From NCBI GenBank assembly GCA_010909165.1, contig VJWM01000117.1, forward strand, positions 682,001-746,000: 64,000 nt of DNA, read 5' to 3'. Position numbers and translations under genes: made by a program. Of the stretch, positions 9,944 to 20,258 are shown one piece after another (within the stretch, counting starts at the first letter, position 1; each line of letters opens with the position of its first letter). The DNA comes from Anthoceros angustus. Its lineage: Eukaryota > Streptophyta > Anthocerotopsida > Anthocerotales > Anthocerotaceae. Below the pieces are notes generated by a model, which did no database searches, had not been told where the DNA came from, and saw nothing but the letters and a program-made list of their open reading frames with translations.

Positions 9944-11397
9944 GTTACAGGCAATGGTTTCGGAACTCCCAACACACTATTCACGCCATGCCAATTTTTT
10001 TCAGCCGGACGGATGGTCTTATGCACTAGTTCCGAATGGCTTAGGCCAAAGAGACACATTTATCAGTCGATCGGTACTTAGATGGGTCCCTAAAGCGAGT
10101 GGATGCCTTGGTGCAAGTAGCTTAAGCAGACCATGATACAAGTTGTTAAGTACTAAGTCCCATCACAGGAAAAAATCCGTCCGGCTGGACTATAATTATA
10201 ATATATTCTTCTTCTTCTTCTTCCAAGTTCCCTTTGGCATTTGTCTGCAGGTGTACCATAACCCAGCCGTTCAGCATTAGACTTTCATGGGCTTTCCCAA
10301 TTCATCTCCACTGGCGTTCGTCCAATTCAACAGCGCAATTCGACGAATCTTGTGGTAATAGTGAATTCGGTTTGAAGTACCTAATATTCGGATTGGAGCA
10401 GTAAATTGAATAGAGTGAAAATTATATCGGGTCACTTCGCTATCTTCCAATATTTCTTGATTTCTTGAGGCAAGTCATCAACTTCATTTGGGATTTATTT
10501 CTTGCATGCATTGGTCACTCAGTATCACCCAGCATCTCGTTTGGGCAAGCCGGCAGTTCCATTTGGTCCCTTGTTTTTCGCGTGCTATTGACCCTTAACC
10601 CCATATGGATCGTGGGACTCAAATTGTATCTATGGGTGTGTTGAGTCTATAAATTTTTAAAATTCCAGCATTTTTCAAAGTGGATCTAATAACCATTTTG
10701 TTCCTCGTGTCTTGATCTACCCATCTCCTATTTTCAAAAAAATAATTGAAACAAAAAAATTGAAAAGAATCTCATTCTAAACTCGGTTGGGTCTCCAAAC
10801 CCACGGTGACAAGTGGTAGCAAGTGCGTTTTCAGTTGGAATGGCTGTCCGCACATTGTGCACTCATTATTAGGCTACGCCACATTTTGCATTGTGGGAAA
10901 GCCAGCAAACCAAATGTTGCCAGGGATTCCCGATCTTCCCGTGTCATTGGCACTTCGTTCATGCCCCAACGGCAAGGGGTCTCAATACAAAGTGCATGGG
11001 CCAGATATGCACCCATGGTTTGCGTCATGTGGGTTTCACTGGAGCACAACACAATTGTAGTTGGACGATGCTTGACGATTCTCGACATTTCTGTTGACAT
11101 TTGAAGGACATGGAGGCTGTGAGTGGTTGCAATTTTTGGTGAGGATGTGTAGCAACCTGTTTTCTTCTCCATGGTGAAAGGGCAAGACCAGTCTGTTCTG
11201 CAGCTGAGAGATGTGGTCTTATGTGTTCGGTTGAGGAAACATCGTGGACAAGACAATGGGCTTGGGTTTATATCTAGTTTTTTCCATGGTTTTCCAGTGC
11301 TAATTCTATCATAAACGAAAAGAAACGTCAAACACATTTTTTTTCAAAAACGTAGTCGGCTCATTTGGGGTTAACCCCGTTAACACTCTCTCTCCTG
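9944..11397. other. Intergenic, no gene recognised
   Basis: The first 50 or so bases match the 5' flanks of the other PPR paralogues, so the gene 2 leader lies here. A (CTT)n microsatellite occurs at about 10201-10222. A 168-codon minus-strand open frame at 10831-11337 has no recognisable motif and is probably chance or decayed sequence. Confidence 0.5.
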
Positions 11398-12139
11398 GGT
11401 GACCTAGTGGCTCCGTACGGGCCCCAGTGACCTTTACGATCACCTGGTGCCCCGCTCACTGTCACCTCTCTCTCCTAGCTCTTTGTCAATCTCTCTCCCC
11501 GACCCGCTCTACTCTTTCCTCGCCACAACCCGTCCTCAGGCTGAGGGTTTCTTCAAGTCGGGTGGTACCATGCTTAGGGTTGCGCAATTGAGCCTTCTTT
11601 GCTCTAAGAAGCGCTTGGCATTGGCTACCACCGTCACTGAAATGCTTAGCTTCAGCGCAGGAGAAACCAGACATGAGGTTAATGTGAAAAAAGAACCTCC
11701 ACATCCACACTATATAGTTAGAGTACGAAAAAAACCGCAATGGAGGTGGTGGAGGTATCACATATCATTTGTGGAAGCCGTCATGGTGGCTAAGGCACCC
11801 TCGCATCCCAACCCTACATATATATAATGAAGGAATGTAGGTCCTCAGGCACCACTGTGATCCCCAAGAATTCAAATGTGTACATCAGGGGAAAACCCCA
11901 CGGCTTGAGGACGCGTACAATCGGGGAAAGACAAGCTGTGAAGGCGGGTCAAGGAGAGAGACTTTGTGACCGGGAGGAGGTCCTTGGGGCACCGGGTAAT
12001 CGAAAGCGGGGCATCGGGTCACCATAAGGGTGACTGCGAGCGAGGCACCAAGTGATCGATTACGGTCACCAGTGCCCATATGGGGGGACCCCGTTCACGA
12101 GGTCTCCCGCACCTGGGACGGTACGGAGCCACTAGGTCC
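11398..12139. mobile_element. Inverted-repeat-bounded element, probably a small non-autonomous DNA transposon
   Basis: The left arm (11398-11466, starting ggtgacctagtggctccgta) pairs with an inverted right arm at about 12029-12139 (ending gtacggagccactaggtcc), the right arm carrying about 40 extra bases. Inner blocks such as gatcacctggtgccccgctc also match in inverted orientation. The interior has no transposase. Target-site duplications were not identified, so the element class is uncertain. Confidence 0.45.
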
Positions 12140-12183
12140 TCCCCCTCTCCTGGCCTGCGTGCATCGTCTTCTCTCCTTTCTCA

Positions 12184-12244
12184 TGTCATATGACATTAAT
12201 TTGAGCAATTGGGTTTAGTGTTTGATTAGTATTAATTAATCTAG
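12184..12244. repeat. LTR-like fragment fused to an integrase fragment
   Basis: Resembles the AT-rich segment at 16890-16950 and 18300-18360 (tgacactaatctgag..., gctgattagtgttaattaat) that follows the gypsy sequence downstream. It is placed directly before the integrase fragment, an order that does not occur in an intact element, so this retrotransposon was rearranged before the hAT insertion. Confidence 0.5.
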
Positions 12245-12551
12245 CTCCTGTCCTTAGTCAGTATGGAGCATGTGCAAAAGTTCTCACTGACGAGGGCAAA
12301 GAATTTTGTAGAGAATTTCAAGACTTTCTTAACAGGAGCTTGATTGATCATCAACAGACGTCGAGAGATCATCCTCAAGCCGATGGCCTTGCTGAACGCT
12401 TGGTGCAGACCTTCAAGCGAGCCTTGCGGAAATATTATCTCACGAATGACCCGAAGACATGGGACGAAGATATGCTGTACCTAGTGCTAGGGTACAAGGT
12501 GAACAATCAACCAGCCTTGAGCAACTTTTCGCCATACTACTCGTTGTATGG
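12241..12551 (+). pseudogene. Ty3/gypsy integrase core fragment (5' part)
   Basis: Readable in one frame as the second half of a retrotransposon integrase core: VLTDEGKEF carries the second catalytic Asp, and HPQADGLAERLVQTFKRAL the catalytic Glu. It ends at LGYKVNNQPALSNFSPYYS-LYGR, where the hAT element is inserted. The protease, reverse transcriptase and RNase H parts are missing. The missing C-terminal part resumes at about 16150 on the far side of the hAT. Confidence 0.85.
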
Positions 12552-13231
12552 GCGATAACCAGGGTGTCATTTTGACCCCGTCAAAAGCTCGGTCCCGGTC
12601 CCGGCATGTGTTAAAAAAAACATGGGACCGGAGGTTCTTCAGGAGTCCGATCCACACCCTCGGTCCCCGAAAAGATAGGGGACCGAGGGTTCATAAAAGG
12701 TCCGGTTTAAAATTAGTAAATTACTTAATTTTATATCCAAGGATTTATATTTATTATGGACACATGGACCCATCTTATAATTGGTATGGTCATAAAGACA
12801 CTTACCATGGATCTATGGGCTATGTCTTTATTTATCTAATACCATCCATGGCCTATTAATACAGCCTTTATTCTATGAGATTTTATTAGCTTATTTTGAT
12901 ACATCTATAAAAAGTAGATATGTAATATTTTGCTTTGAATGTAGTTATTAATGTATACAATAATTTGTTGATATGCACGCTCATCCATGAAGATGGACTA
13001 AGATATGGTATCTCAACCATAGGCTTACATAGGACTCTTATCCTATTATGCTATGAATAGACACCCTTCAAGAGTACATAAGGCCACAACACTAGCATTT
13101 GGAGCATCACTCATTGTTGCTCTCCTCATTGTGGTGTGCTTGTTATTTTTCTTTCTTGCTTCTTATTCTTCTTCCTTGCTCCTTGTTGTTCTTTCTTGGT
13201 AAGGGCTCTTCTTTTTTAGAGCTCATCTCTT

Positions 13232-15979
13232 TTGAGCTCTTTAGGTTTAGAGTTCATTTTGTTTGAGCTCATCTCTTTTAAGCTCTTCTCTTTTAAAGCT
13301 TTGTTTTTGGCTCTTCATTGCTATATTAATTTTTTAAAAATTTGCGGTAAAGATGGCTCATTTTCTCAAAGTTCAGATCCGGGTTTTTGGAGGGCTCCAC
13401 GTGATGACCAAACAAGGAGTGGCGACAATAGCCAAACAAGCCAACCGAGTCAAAAGAGACAAAAGGTGCAAAAGGCAAGAGTCTTCAAGGAAGAATGGAA
13501 GGTTGCATTTCATTGGGTGGAGTTGCGCTCAATCAATGGAGAGAATCGAATGTTTTGTGTTGTTTGTGAAAAACATGGTCATGGTGTAGTGGGACAAGCT
13601 AAGGCTGCGACTCAAGCTTGGGTAAAAGTTGGCAGTCAGAACTTTCAGAAGAGTGCATTGGAGGACCATGCAAGGAGTACATATCATTTAGCGTCACTGA
13701 AGATGGAGCAAGCCCAAGCCAAGGCTCAACAACCAACCATGCAACGAACTTTGGAAATGCATTTTTCCAAAAAGGATAAGGAGATTCTCAACTTGTTGAA
13801 GTTCGCTTATTTCATTGCTAAGAAGGATTTGAGTTTCCATATGTACGAGGACCTTTGTGAGTTCATGGGGGATATTGGAGTGGAAGGCATTCCAGAGGTG
13901 AAGACATATGGTTCATATCTTACGAGATAGTGCTTGCAAGGAGCATGTGGTTCTCATAGCCAATTTTTTACGCGAACAACAGAAGGAGAGGTTGCGTGCA
14001 AGTCCATGGTATGGGATACTCATAGATGAGGGGACAGACAAGGCGATGGTGCAACACATAATTATTTATGTGTATTATTTGCATAATGGGACGGTACGAA
14101 CGGAGTTTTTGAAGCTAGCCAACATAACAAGTGCACGTGCGGAAGGGATCTTCAACGCCTTGGTTGAGCAATTGCAACTCTTTGATCTGGACATCAAAAA
14201 ATGAGTGGATTTGCAAGCGATGGAGCATCACATGATTGGCAAGGGGAAGGCCAAGGAGATCACAATGTTGTGAAGTTTGCGGAATGTGAATCCGTATTTT
14301 GCTCAAACTCATTGTGTTGCTCACGGCTTTGCTTGCAGAGGCGATCCAAGGTTCCGACTTTGAGGTGGCGGACAAGATTGTCAAGAAATTGCGCTCTTCA
14401 TCATTCAAGTAAGAAGACTACGACTTTTGCGTGAATTGCAAGTGCAATTAGAAATGCAAGTCTTAAGCATGTGGTTCTCATAGCCAATTTTTTACGCGAA
14501 CAACGGAGAGGTTGCGTGCAAGTCCATGGTATGATACTCATAGATGAGGGGAGACAAGGCGATGGTGCAACACATAATTATTTATGTATTATTTGCATAA
14601 TGGGGGATGCAACGGAGTTTTGAAGCTAGCCAACATAACAAGTGCACGTGGAAGGGATCTTCAACGCCTTGGTTGAGCAATTGCAACTCTTTGATCGGAC
14701 ATCAAAAAATGAGTGGATTTGCAAGCGATGGAGCATCGATCATGATTGGCAAGGGGAAGGCCATCACAATGTTGTGAAGTTTGCGGAATGTGAATCCGTA
14801 TTTTGCTCAAACTCATTGTGTTGCTCACCGGCTTGCAGAGGCGATCCAAGGTTCCGACTTTGAGGTGGCGGACAAGATTGTCAAGAAATTGCGCTCTTCA
14901 TCATTCAAGTAAGAAGACTACGGCTTTGCGTGAATTGCAAGTGCAATTAGAAATGCAAGTCTTAATCAGAATTCATGATGTCCGTTGGTTGTCTAGAGGT
15001 CAAGCCATAAGTAGAATAGTTTGTCTATTACCAGCTTTACTTAAATTTGCTCAAGAGGATGAGAGCCTAAATTGGCCAAAAGCCAATAAGGGTCCAAGTA
15101 GTTCTTCTTCTTTGCAGGGAAGACTGTCTTCCAAGCTTTACTAACTACTAAGGCCTTGTTTTCATTTCACTTTTTATCGATATTTTAGAGGTCCTTAATT
15201 CCTTGAATACTAACTTTCAACGTGATTATCTGGAGCCGTTAGCATAGCTCCCTCATAGATTCTGTTGTTGAACAGTCAAAAGTATGTATAAAGTTGATAG
15301 GGTGAGTATGGGAAGTAGAAAGCTTTTCTTTCATTGAAAACTTGAAAAAAGTCATGGAGTGTATGAGGGTTTTGTAATATCGACTACTGAAAGTGAACTA
15401 AGTTCTTGCATTGCTAGTGCTAACAAATATGCTTTAGCTGTTGTTGATGCAATGAATAATAAGTTTCCTGATCTTTGTGTGTTGCATGCTTGTCGTCTAT
15501 TCATCCTAAATTTTATCCACGAAGATGCGGATGAGCATACATTAGTTAATAGTTTGTTAGAGGTATTGTTGAAAAAGTTTGGAACTAACTCTTTGGATGC
15601 AAATACTAATGTTGTCGACCCTTTTGTAGTTGATGAGGTGTGTCAAGCTGAGTTGCTAACATTTGTGTCCATCTTGAAGTCTTCTTGTGCTGGATTGAGT
15701 ATGTTAGCAGCTTACAAAATATACTCAACAACTCGGGAGTGGGTAGTACTGACACCCTCTATGTTACGTCTTTGGGAATTATGTTTGGTCATACCTTGTA
15801 GTACTGCTATATGTGAGCGGGGATTTTCTAAACAAAACTTTGTGATGAATAACATGAGAACTAATCTTAATATTTTGACCCTTGATGCATTGATGAGTAT
15901 ATCCATCAATGGTCCGCCTGTTAAGGAGATAGATTGGAATGGTATTTTTAAAGCTTGGAAAGACCAGCCCCGACGATAG
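13232..15979 (+). pseudogene. hAT transposase, frameshifted and internally duplicated
   Basis: N-terminal open frame (13232-13930) with a C-x2-C ... H-x5-H zinc finger of the BED/TTF kind (CVVCEKHG ... LEDHARSTYH). After a frameshift the RNase-H-like core starts at about 13908 (GILIDEGTDKA with the first catalytic Asp, then GFASDGAS). A further piece has RWLSRGQAISRI near 14980. The C-terminal dimerisation domain is clear at 15740-15979 (LVIPCSTAICERGFSKQN ... IFKAWKDQPRR). Most similar in style to the ZNF862-like hAT group. A 0.5-kb segment of the core is duplicated in tandem. Multiple frame breaks mean no functional transposase. Confidence 0.85.
13943..14964 (+). repeat. Tandem duplication within the hAT transposase, second copy eroded by small deletions
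   Basis: Copy A is 13943-14465 and copy B 14466-14964. Copy B is about 24 bases shorter through many 1-5 base losses at short direct repeats, for example gggacagaca to gggagaca and tgtgtatt to tgtatt. Hardly any insertions balance these losses. Confidence 0.8.
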
Positions 15980-16149
15980 AATATACTAGACATTTGTATT
16001 TTATATTATAATTTATAATTTATTTATTTATTTATTATATTTTAGTGACCAAGGGTCGCAAAGGCACTCCACTGTCCGGGACCGAGCGTAGCTAAACTAG
16101 CGGTCCGGGACCGAGCTAGTACTCGGTCAAAATGACACTCGGCGATAAC

Positions 16150-16740
16150 CATTTTACCGACGCGGCAAGCAATGCTACAAGCCTGCATACGCTATCCAAC
16201 TACGAGACTGGAAAGGCGGGTAGAGCTTTTCAGATGGATCATGTCCATGGCAATGGAGAACCTTGTCATAACGCAGCACAGGGATCAAATGCGCTATGCT
16301 TACACAAGAGGAGGGACATGGGCACCCAAGGTACCCGAGTTCAAAGTTGGAAACTATATCTAGCTAGCTGCATCAGAAGCCAGCCAACACCTTGGAGGTA
16401 TCCACCAGTAAAGTCATCTTGCGGGTCGCGTAAGTAGGCAAAGATGGAGTGCTTGAGCTTGAAGAATTCGATGGTCGAAGATGGAAGGATCACCTCAAGA
16501 CCAGCGCACCATGCCACTTACCCAATTTGGACCTCAAATTCCGCCTACAATGTGGCGTCCACCCAAAGACTTAGAGTGTCAGGTTTGTGGACATACTGAT
16601 GATGATGATGTGATGCTTCTTTGTGATTAGTGCAAATGAGGATACTATATGTTTTGTGTTTAGCCACTTCAGGATGAGGTTCCCGAAGAAGATTGGTTTT
16701 GTGCACAATACGCTACATAAGGTGCGTACGTGTGTAGTGC
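16150..16740 (+). pseudogene. Ty3/gypsy integrase C-terminus with PHD-finger-like module, copy 1
   Basis: Continues the integrase interrupted at 12551: ENLVITQHRDQMRYAY, TRGGTWAPKVPEFKVGNYIY is the typical linker and SH3-like start of plant gypsy integrases. About 250 bases on, a PHD-type zinc finger can be read: LECQVCGHTDDDDVMLLCD, then stop-interrupted C-x-x-GYYMFCV, PLQDEVPEEDWFCAQYA. The spacing C-x2-C...C-x2-C...W-x2-C fits PHD fingers. Stops within the finger show it is dead. Confidence 0.75.
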
Positions 16741-16774
16741 TACTAATAATAATGTTTTGACTTGGAGTCTCACA

Positions 16775-17250
16775 TTATCAAGGGGGGATTGGTTTGCACC
16801 TATATTTACATATTAGATTTGTTTTGCTTAGTTGTCTGTTGAGGAAGTGCTCACATGAATTCAAGTACTTACCTCGTGAGATAGCTGTCATGCCGTGTGA
16901 CACTAATCTGAGCGTTTGGTTTTAGTGGCTGATTAGTGTTAATTAATCTAATTAATTGTTTTAATAAGTAATTAATATTAATTAATTCATTAATTAGTGT
17001 TAAATGAACATTGTTAGCAATAGCTAAGTGGATAAACACAAGTAATATGCTTTAGGATATTTTTTTATTATAGTGTATTTTTAAGATATTTCCGCATATA
17101 TGCTAATGCTAATAAGATATCTTAAGAGAATATGCATGCCCAAGACTAGTATATATACCCTTTCATAGAGGACAAGCTCATATCATGGTTTTGTTCTCTA
17201 GATATGCAAGATACAAGAGCGATGTGAGGAAGTCAAAGGTATGACCAGGA
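16775..17250. repeat. Polypurine tract and LTR-like region of the gypsy element, copy 1
   Basis: A purine run (caaggggggat at about 16778) precedes a region repeated at 18170-18640, as a polypurine tract precedes a 3' LTR. The region opens with ggtttgcacctatatttaca, is AT-rich in the middle (ttaattaatctaattaattg) and carries a TATA-like tatatataccctttcatag near 17150. I infer an LTR; its exact ends are not proven because the 5' LTR is not intact in the window. Confidence 0.5.
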
Positions 17251-17553
17251 AGCATGTGAGGAATATTTTGACCCTTGATGCATTGATGAGTATATCCATC
17301 AATGGTCCTACTGTAAGGAGAGATAGATTGAATGGTATTTTTAAAGCTTGGAAAGACCAGCCCGACGATAGAATATACTAGACATTTGTATTTTTATATT
17401 ATAATTTATAATTTATTTATTTATTTATTATATTTAGTGACCAAGGGTCGCAAAAAGGCACGGTCCCTACTCGGTCCGGGACCGAGCGTAGCTAGGCTAG
17501 GCGGTCCCGGGAACCGAGCTAGTACTCGGTCAAAATGACACCCTGGCGATAAC

Positions 17554-18640
17554 CATTTTTACCGAATGCGAAGCAAGCAATGCTACAAGCACCAGTGCAT
17601 TGGCGCTATCCAACTACGAGACCTGGAAAGGCGGGTAGAGCTTTTCAGATGGATCATGTCCATGGCAATGGAGAACCTTGTCATAACGCAGCACAGGGAT
17701 CAAATGCGCTATGCTTACACAAGAGGAGGGACATGGGCACCCAAGGTACCCGAGTTCAAAGTTGGAAACTATATCTAGCTAGTCGCATGGTTGACCAACA
17801 CCTTGGAGGTATCCACCAGTAAAGTCATCTTGCGGGTCGCGTAAGTAGGCAAAGATGGAGTGCTTGAGCTTGAAGAATTCGATGGTCGAAGATGGAAGGA
17901 TCACCTCAAGACCAGCACCATGCCACTTACCCAATTTGGACCTCAAATTCGCCTACAATGTCCCACCCAAAGACTTAGAGTGTTTGTGGACATACCGATG
18001 ATGATGATGTGATGCTTCTTTGTGATTAGTGCAAATGAGGATACTATATGTTTTGTGTTTAGCCACTTCAGGATGAGGTTCCCGAAGAAGATTGGTTTTG
18101 TGCACAATACGCTACATAAGGTGCGTACGTGTGTAGTGCTACTAATAATAATGTTTTGACTTGGAGTCTCACATTATCAAGGGGGGATTGGTTTGCACCT
18201 ATATTTACATATTAGATTTGTTTTACTGTATTTGCATTTTGTTCTGTGAGGAAGTGCTCACATGAATTCAAGTACTTACCTCGTGAGATAGCTGTCATGC
18301 CGTGTGACACTAATCTGAGCGTTTGGTTTTAGTGGCTGATTAGTGTTAATTAATCTAATTAATTGTTTTAATAAGTAATTAATATTAATTAATTCATTAA
18401 TTAGTGTTAAATGAACATTGTTAGCAATAGCTAAGTGGATAAACACAAGTAATATGCTTTAGGATATTTTTTTTATTATAGTGTATTTTTAAGATATTTC
18501 CGGCATATATGCTAATGCTAATAAGATATCTTAAGAGAATATGCCGATGCCCAAGACTAGTATATATACCCTTTCATAGAGGACAAGCTCATATCATAGT
18601 TTGTTCTCTAGATATGCAAGATACAAGAGCGATGTGAGGA
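17554..18640 (+). pseudogene. Ty3/gypsy integrase tail, PHD-like module and LTR-like region, copy 2
   Basis: Second copy of the segment at 16150-17250. The integrase tail again encodes ENLVITQHRDQMRYAY and PKVPEFKVGNYIY, and it keeps a short stretch (accagtgcattggcgctatc) lost from copy 1. The PHD-like block has lost bases in its first Cys pair, so its reading frame is broken differently from copy 1. Confidence 0.7.
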
Positions 18641-18757
18641 AGTCAAAGGTATGACCCCGAGAGCACTGTGTGAGGAATTTGCATTTTGTTCTCGTGGGGA
18701 GAGTGTGTTTGTGTCACGATGTGCGAGCTACTCTCAGCTCCTATTCTTATTGATTTG

Positions 18758-19087
18758 CGCCTATATTTGCATATTAGATTTGTTTTGCACCTATATTTGC
18801 ATATTAGATTTGTTTTGCACCTATATTTGCATATTAGATTTGTTTTGCACCTATATTTGCATATTAGATTTGTTTTGCACCTATATTTGCATATTAGATT
18901 TGTTTTGCACCTATATTTGCATATTAGATTTGTTTTGCACCTATATTTGCATATTAGATTTGTTTTGCACCTATATTTGCATATTAGATTTGTTTTGCAC
19001 CTGTATTTGCATATTAGATTTGTTTTGCACCTATATTTGCATATTAGATTTGTTTTGCACCTATATTTTCATATTAGATTTGTTTTG
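18758..19087. repeat. 30-bp minisatellite derived from the gypsy LTR-like region
   Basis: Eleven almost perfect 30-bp copies (cacctatatttgcatattag plus atttgttttg). The unit equals the start of the LTR-like region (16795 and 18190), and the array is followed by the same continuation (cttggttatctgttgaggaa). Because 30 is a multiple of three the array is open in more than one frame and encodes a meaningless 10-residue repeat. Confidence 0.9.
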
Positions 19088-20258
19088 CTTGGTTATCTGT
19101 TGAGGAAGTGTTCATATGAATGCAAGTACTTTTTACAAAGTCGGAGGTCAATGATTTTTTTATACTGCAAGTGGGGCAAGGAAGGTGTCGCACGAGGAGA
19201 TTTCCGCTCATGAGCCACCTGAGATTCATGATAGTGTGCAAGAAGTGGCGTTGTTTGTTGTCCGACCTGCGTTCACTAGCTGAAAATGACAATATCGATA
19301 TTTCTCCTCCTCCTTACGTGGCCCGAGTCTGGACTATCCGGTGGAGAGCTGTGTTGCCCTAGTCCGACCTCGGGCCACAAATTTGATCATCCTTCCTACC
19401 ATTAGACCATTTGGACTGGCAGGCGGCGTCCTCATTCTTGACAGCGGAAGCATTCATATGGTGAGGCATGCTTAGGGATCTGCAACCTATCAGGGAGAAT
19501 CATCTTTAAAGATTCACCTCCAACAACAATTCTAACAAGCTGAAAATCATAAAATAAATCAAAACACACCTAATGCAAATACATATAGATCCGGGCTTGT
19601 TTTCATCCTTGGACGCCAATTTGTGGCCGACTGAGGTAGTGCACCAACTCTAGCTTTCAAATTTAGGTTGCACTAGCTCCTCCAACTACTTTACCCGATT
19701 GCAAAATCAAAGTTTCGTGTTGCTTCTTGTTGCTTCGTGTTGCTTCTTGTTTTTTTGAATCAGGAATTGCACAGCCCGTTGTCTATGTGGTAACATAATT
19801 CTCTCCTTCGATAAAGAGTCGGGCACATTCTCGAGTTTACTGCAAACTTTGATCTTATCTAGTGCACTTTTCCTATGGGTTTGACATTTATGGCAAAGAG
19901 AGACAAAAGGACTTAAAGTATGAGTGCAGGTAGAGCACTAGCACTCCCACTCAATGTACGCGTGCATCCAAGTCGAGAGAATAGACCACGATAGGATAGT
20001 CGGTAGCTTTGTGTGTTATAATGTAGCTGTTACAAGCTGCAAGTTTTCAGGGGACTGCCGAAGTGGCGGTCAAATTCCAGCGATGCCCGGGTCTGCCTAG
20101 CAGCGGGGAGATCCCACGCCTACCGGTGTTTTCTTGGAATGGGATGTGGATTTCGAAAGCCATCACCCCCGCCCACTCGAGGGTAGCTCGTTCGGGGACC
20201 CCTTCAGAGGAGGCACCCCTTGAGACGAACGCCACCCTGGCTACTTCTGCATTTGTTC
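19088..20258. other. Intergenic, no gene recognised
   Basis: The first 60 bases continue the LTR-like sequence. The rest shows no recognisable coding family on either strand. A short minus-strand open frame at 20047-20262 abuts the end of PPR gene 3 but has no known motif. Confidence 0.4.

Larger units (their letters stand above)
12560..16141 (+). mobile_element. hAT-family DNA transposon inserted in a Ty3/gypsy integrase
   Basis: Bounded by an 8-bp target-site duplication GCGATAAC at 12552-12559 and 16142-16149, the size expected of hAT elements. The left terminus CAGGGTGTCATTTTGACC is matched in inverted orientation by the right end (here slightly decayed, intact in the duplicated end at 17521-17545). 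Subterminal regions carry repeated CGGTCCCGG/CGGTCCGGGACC motifs. The interior encodes a broken hAT transposase. The element is about 3.6 kb and looks inactive. Confidence 0.92.
15869..18675. repeat. Tandem duplication of hAT 3' end plus gypsy tail (about 1.4 kb units)
   Basis: Unit 1 runs from about 15869 to 17261, unit 2 from 17262 to about 18675. Each starts inside the hAT dimerisation domain, passes the hAT terminus and target-site duplication, then the gypsy integrase C-terminus, a PHD-finger-like stretch and an LTR-like AT-rich region. Unit 2 retains the better hAT terminus (CACCCTG at 17539-17545). Small deletions distinguish the units. The duplication happened after the hAT insertion. 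Confidence 0.85.

Noticed and set aside
10831-11337. 168-codon minus-strand ORF as a gene
   Set aside because: No recognisable motif, low-complexity-free but unremarkable composition, and no splice or paralogue support.
18758-19087. CRISPR-like regular array
   Set aside because: The units are contiguous with no unique spacers and match the neighbouring LTR sequence; this is a eukaryotic minisatellite.
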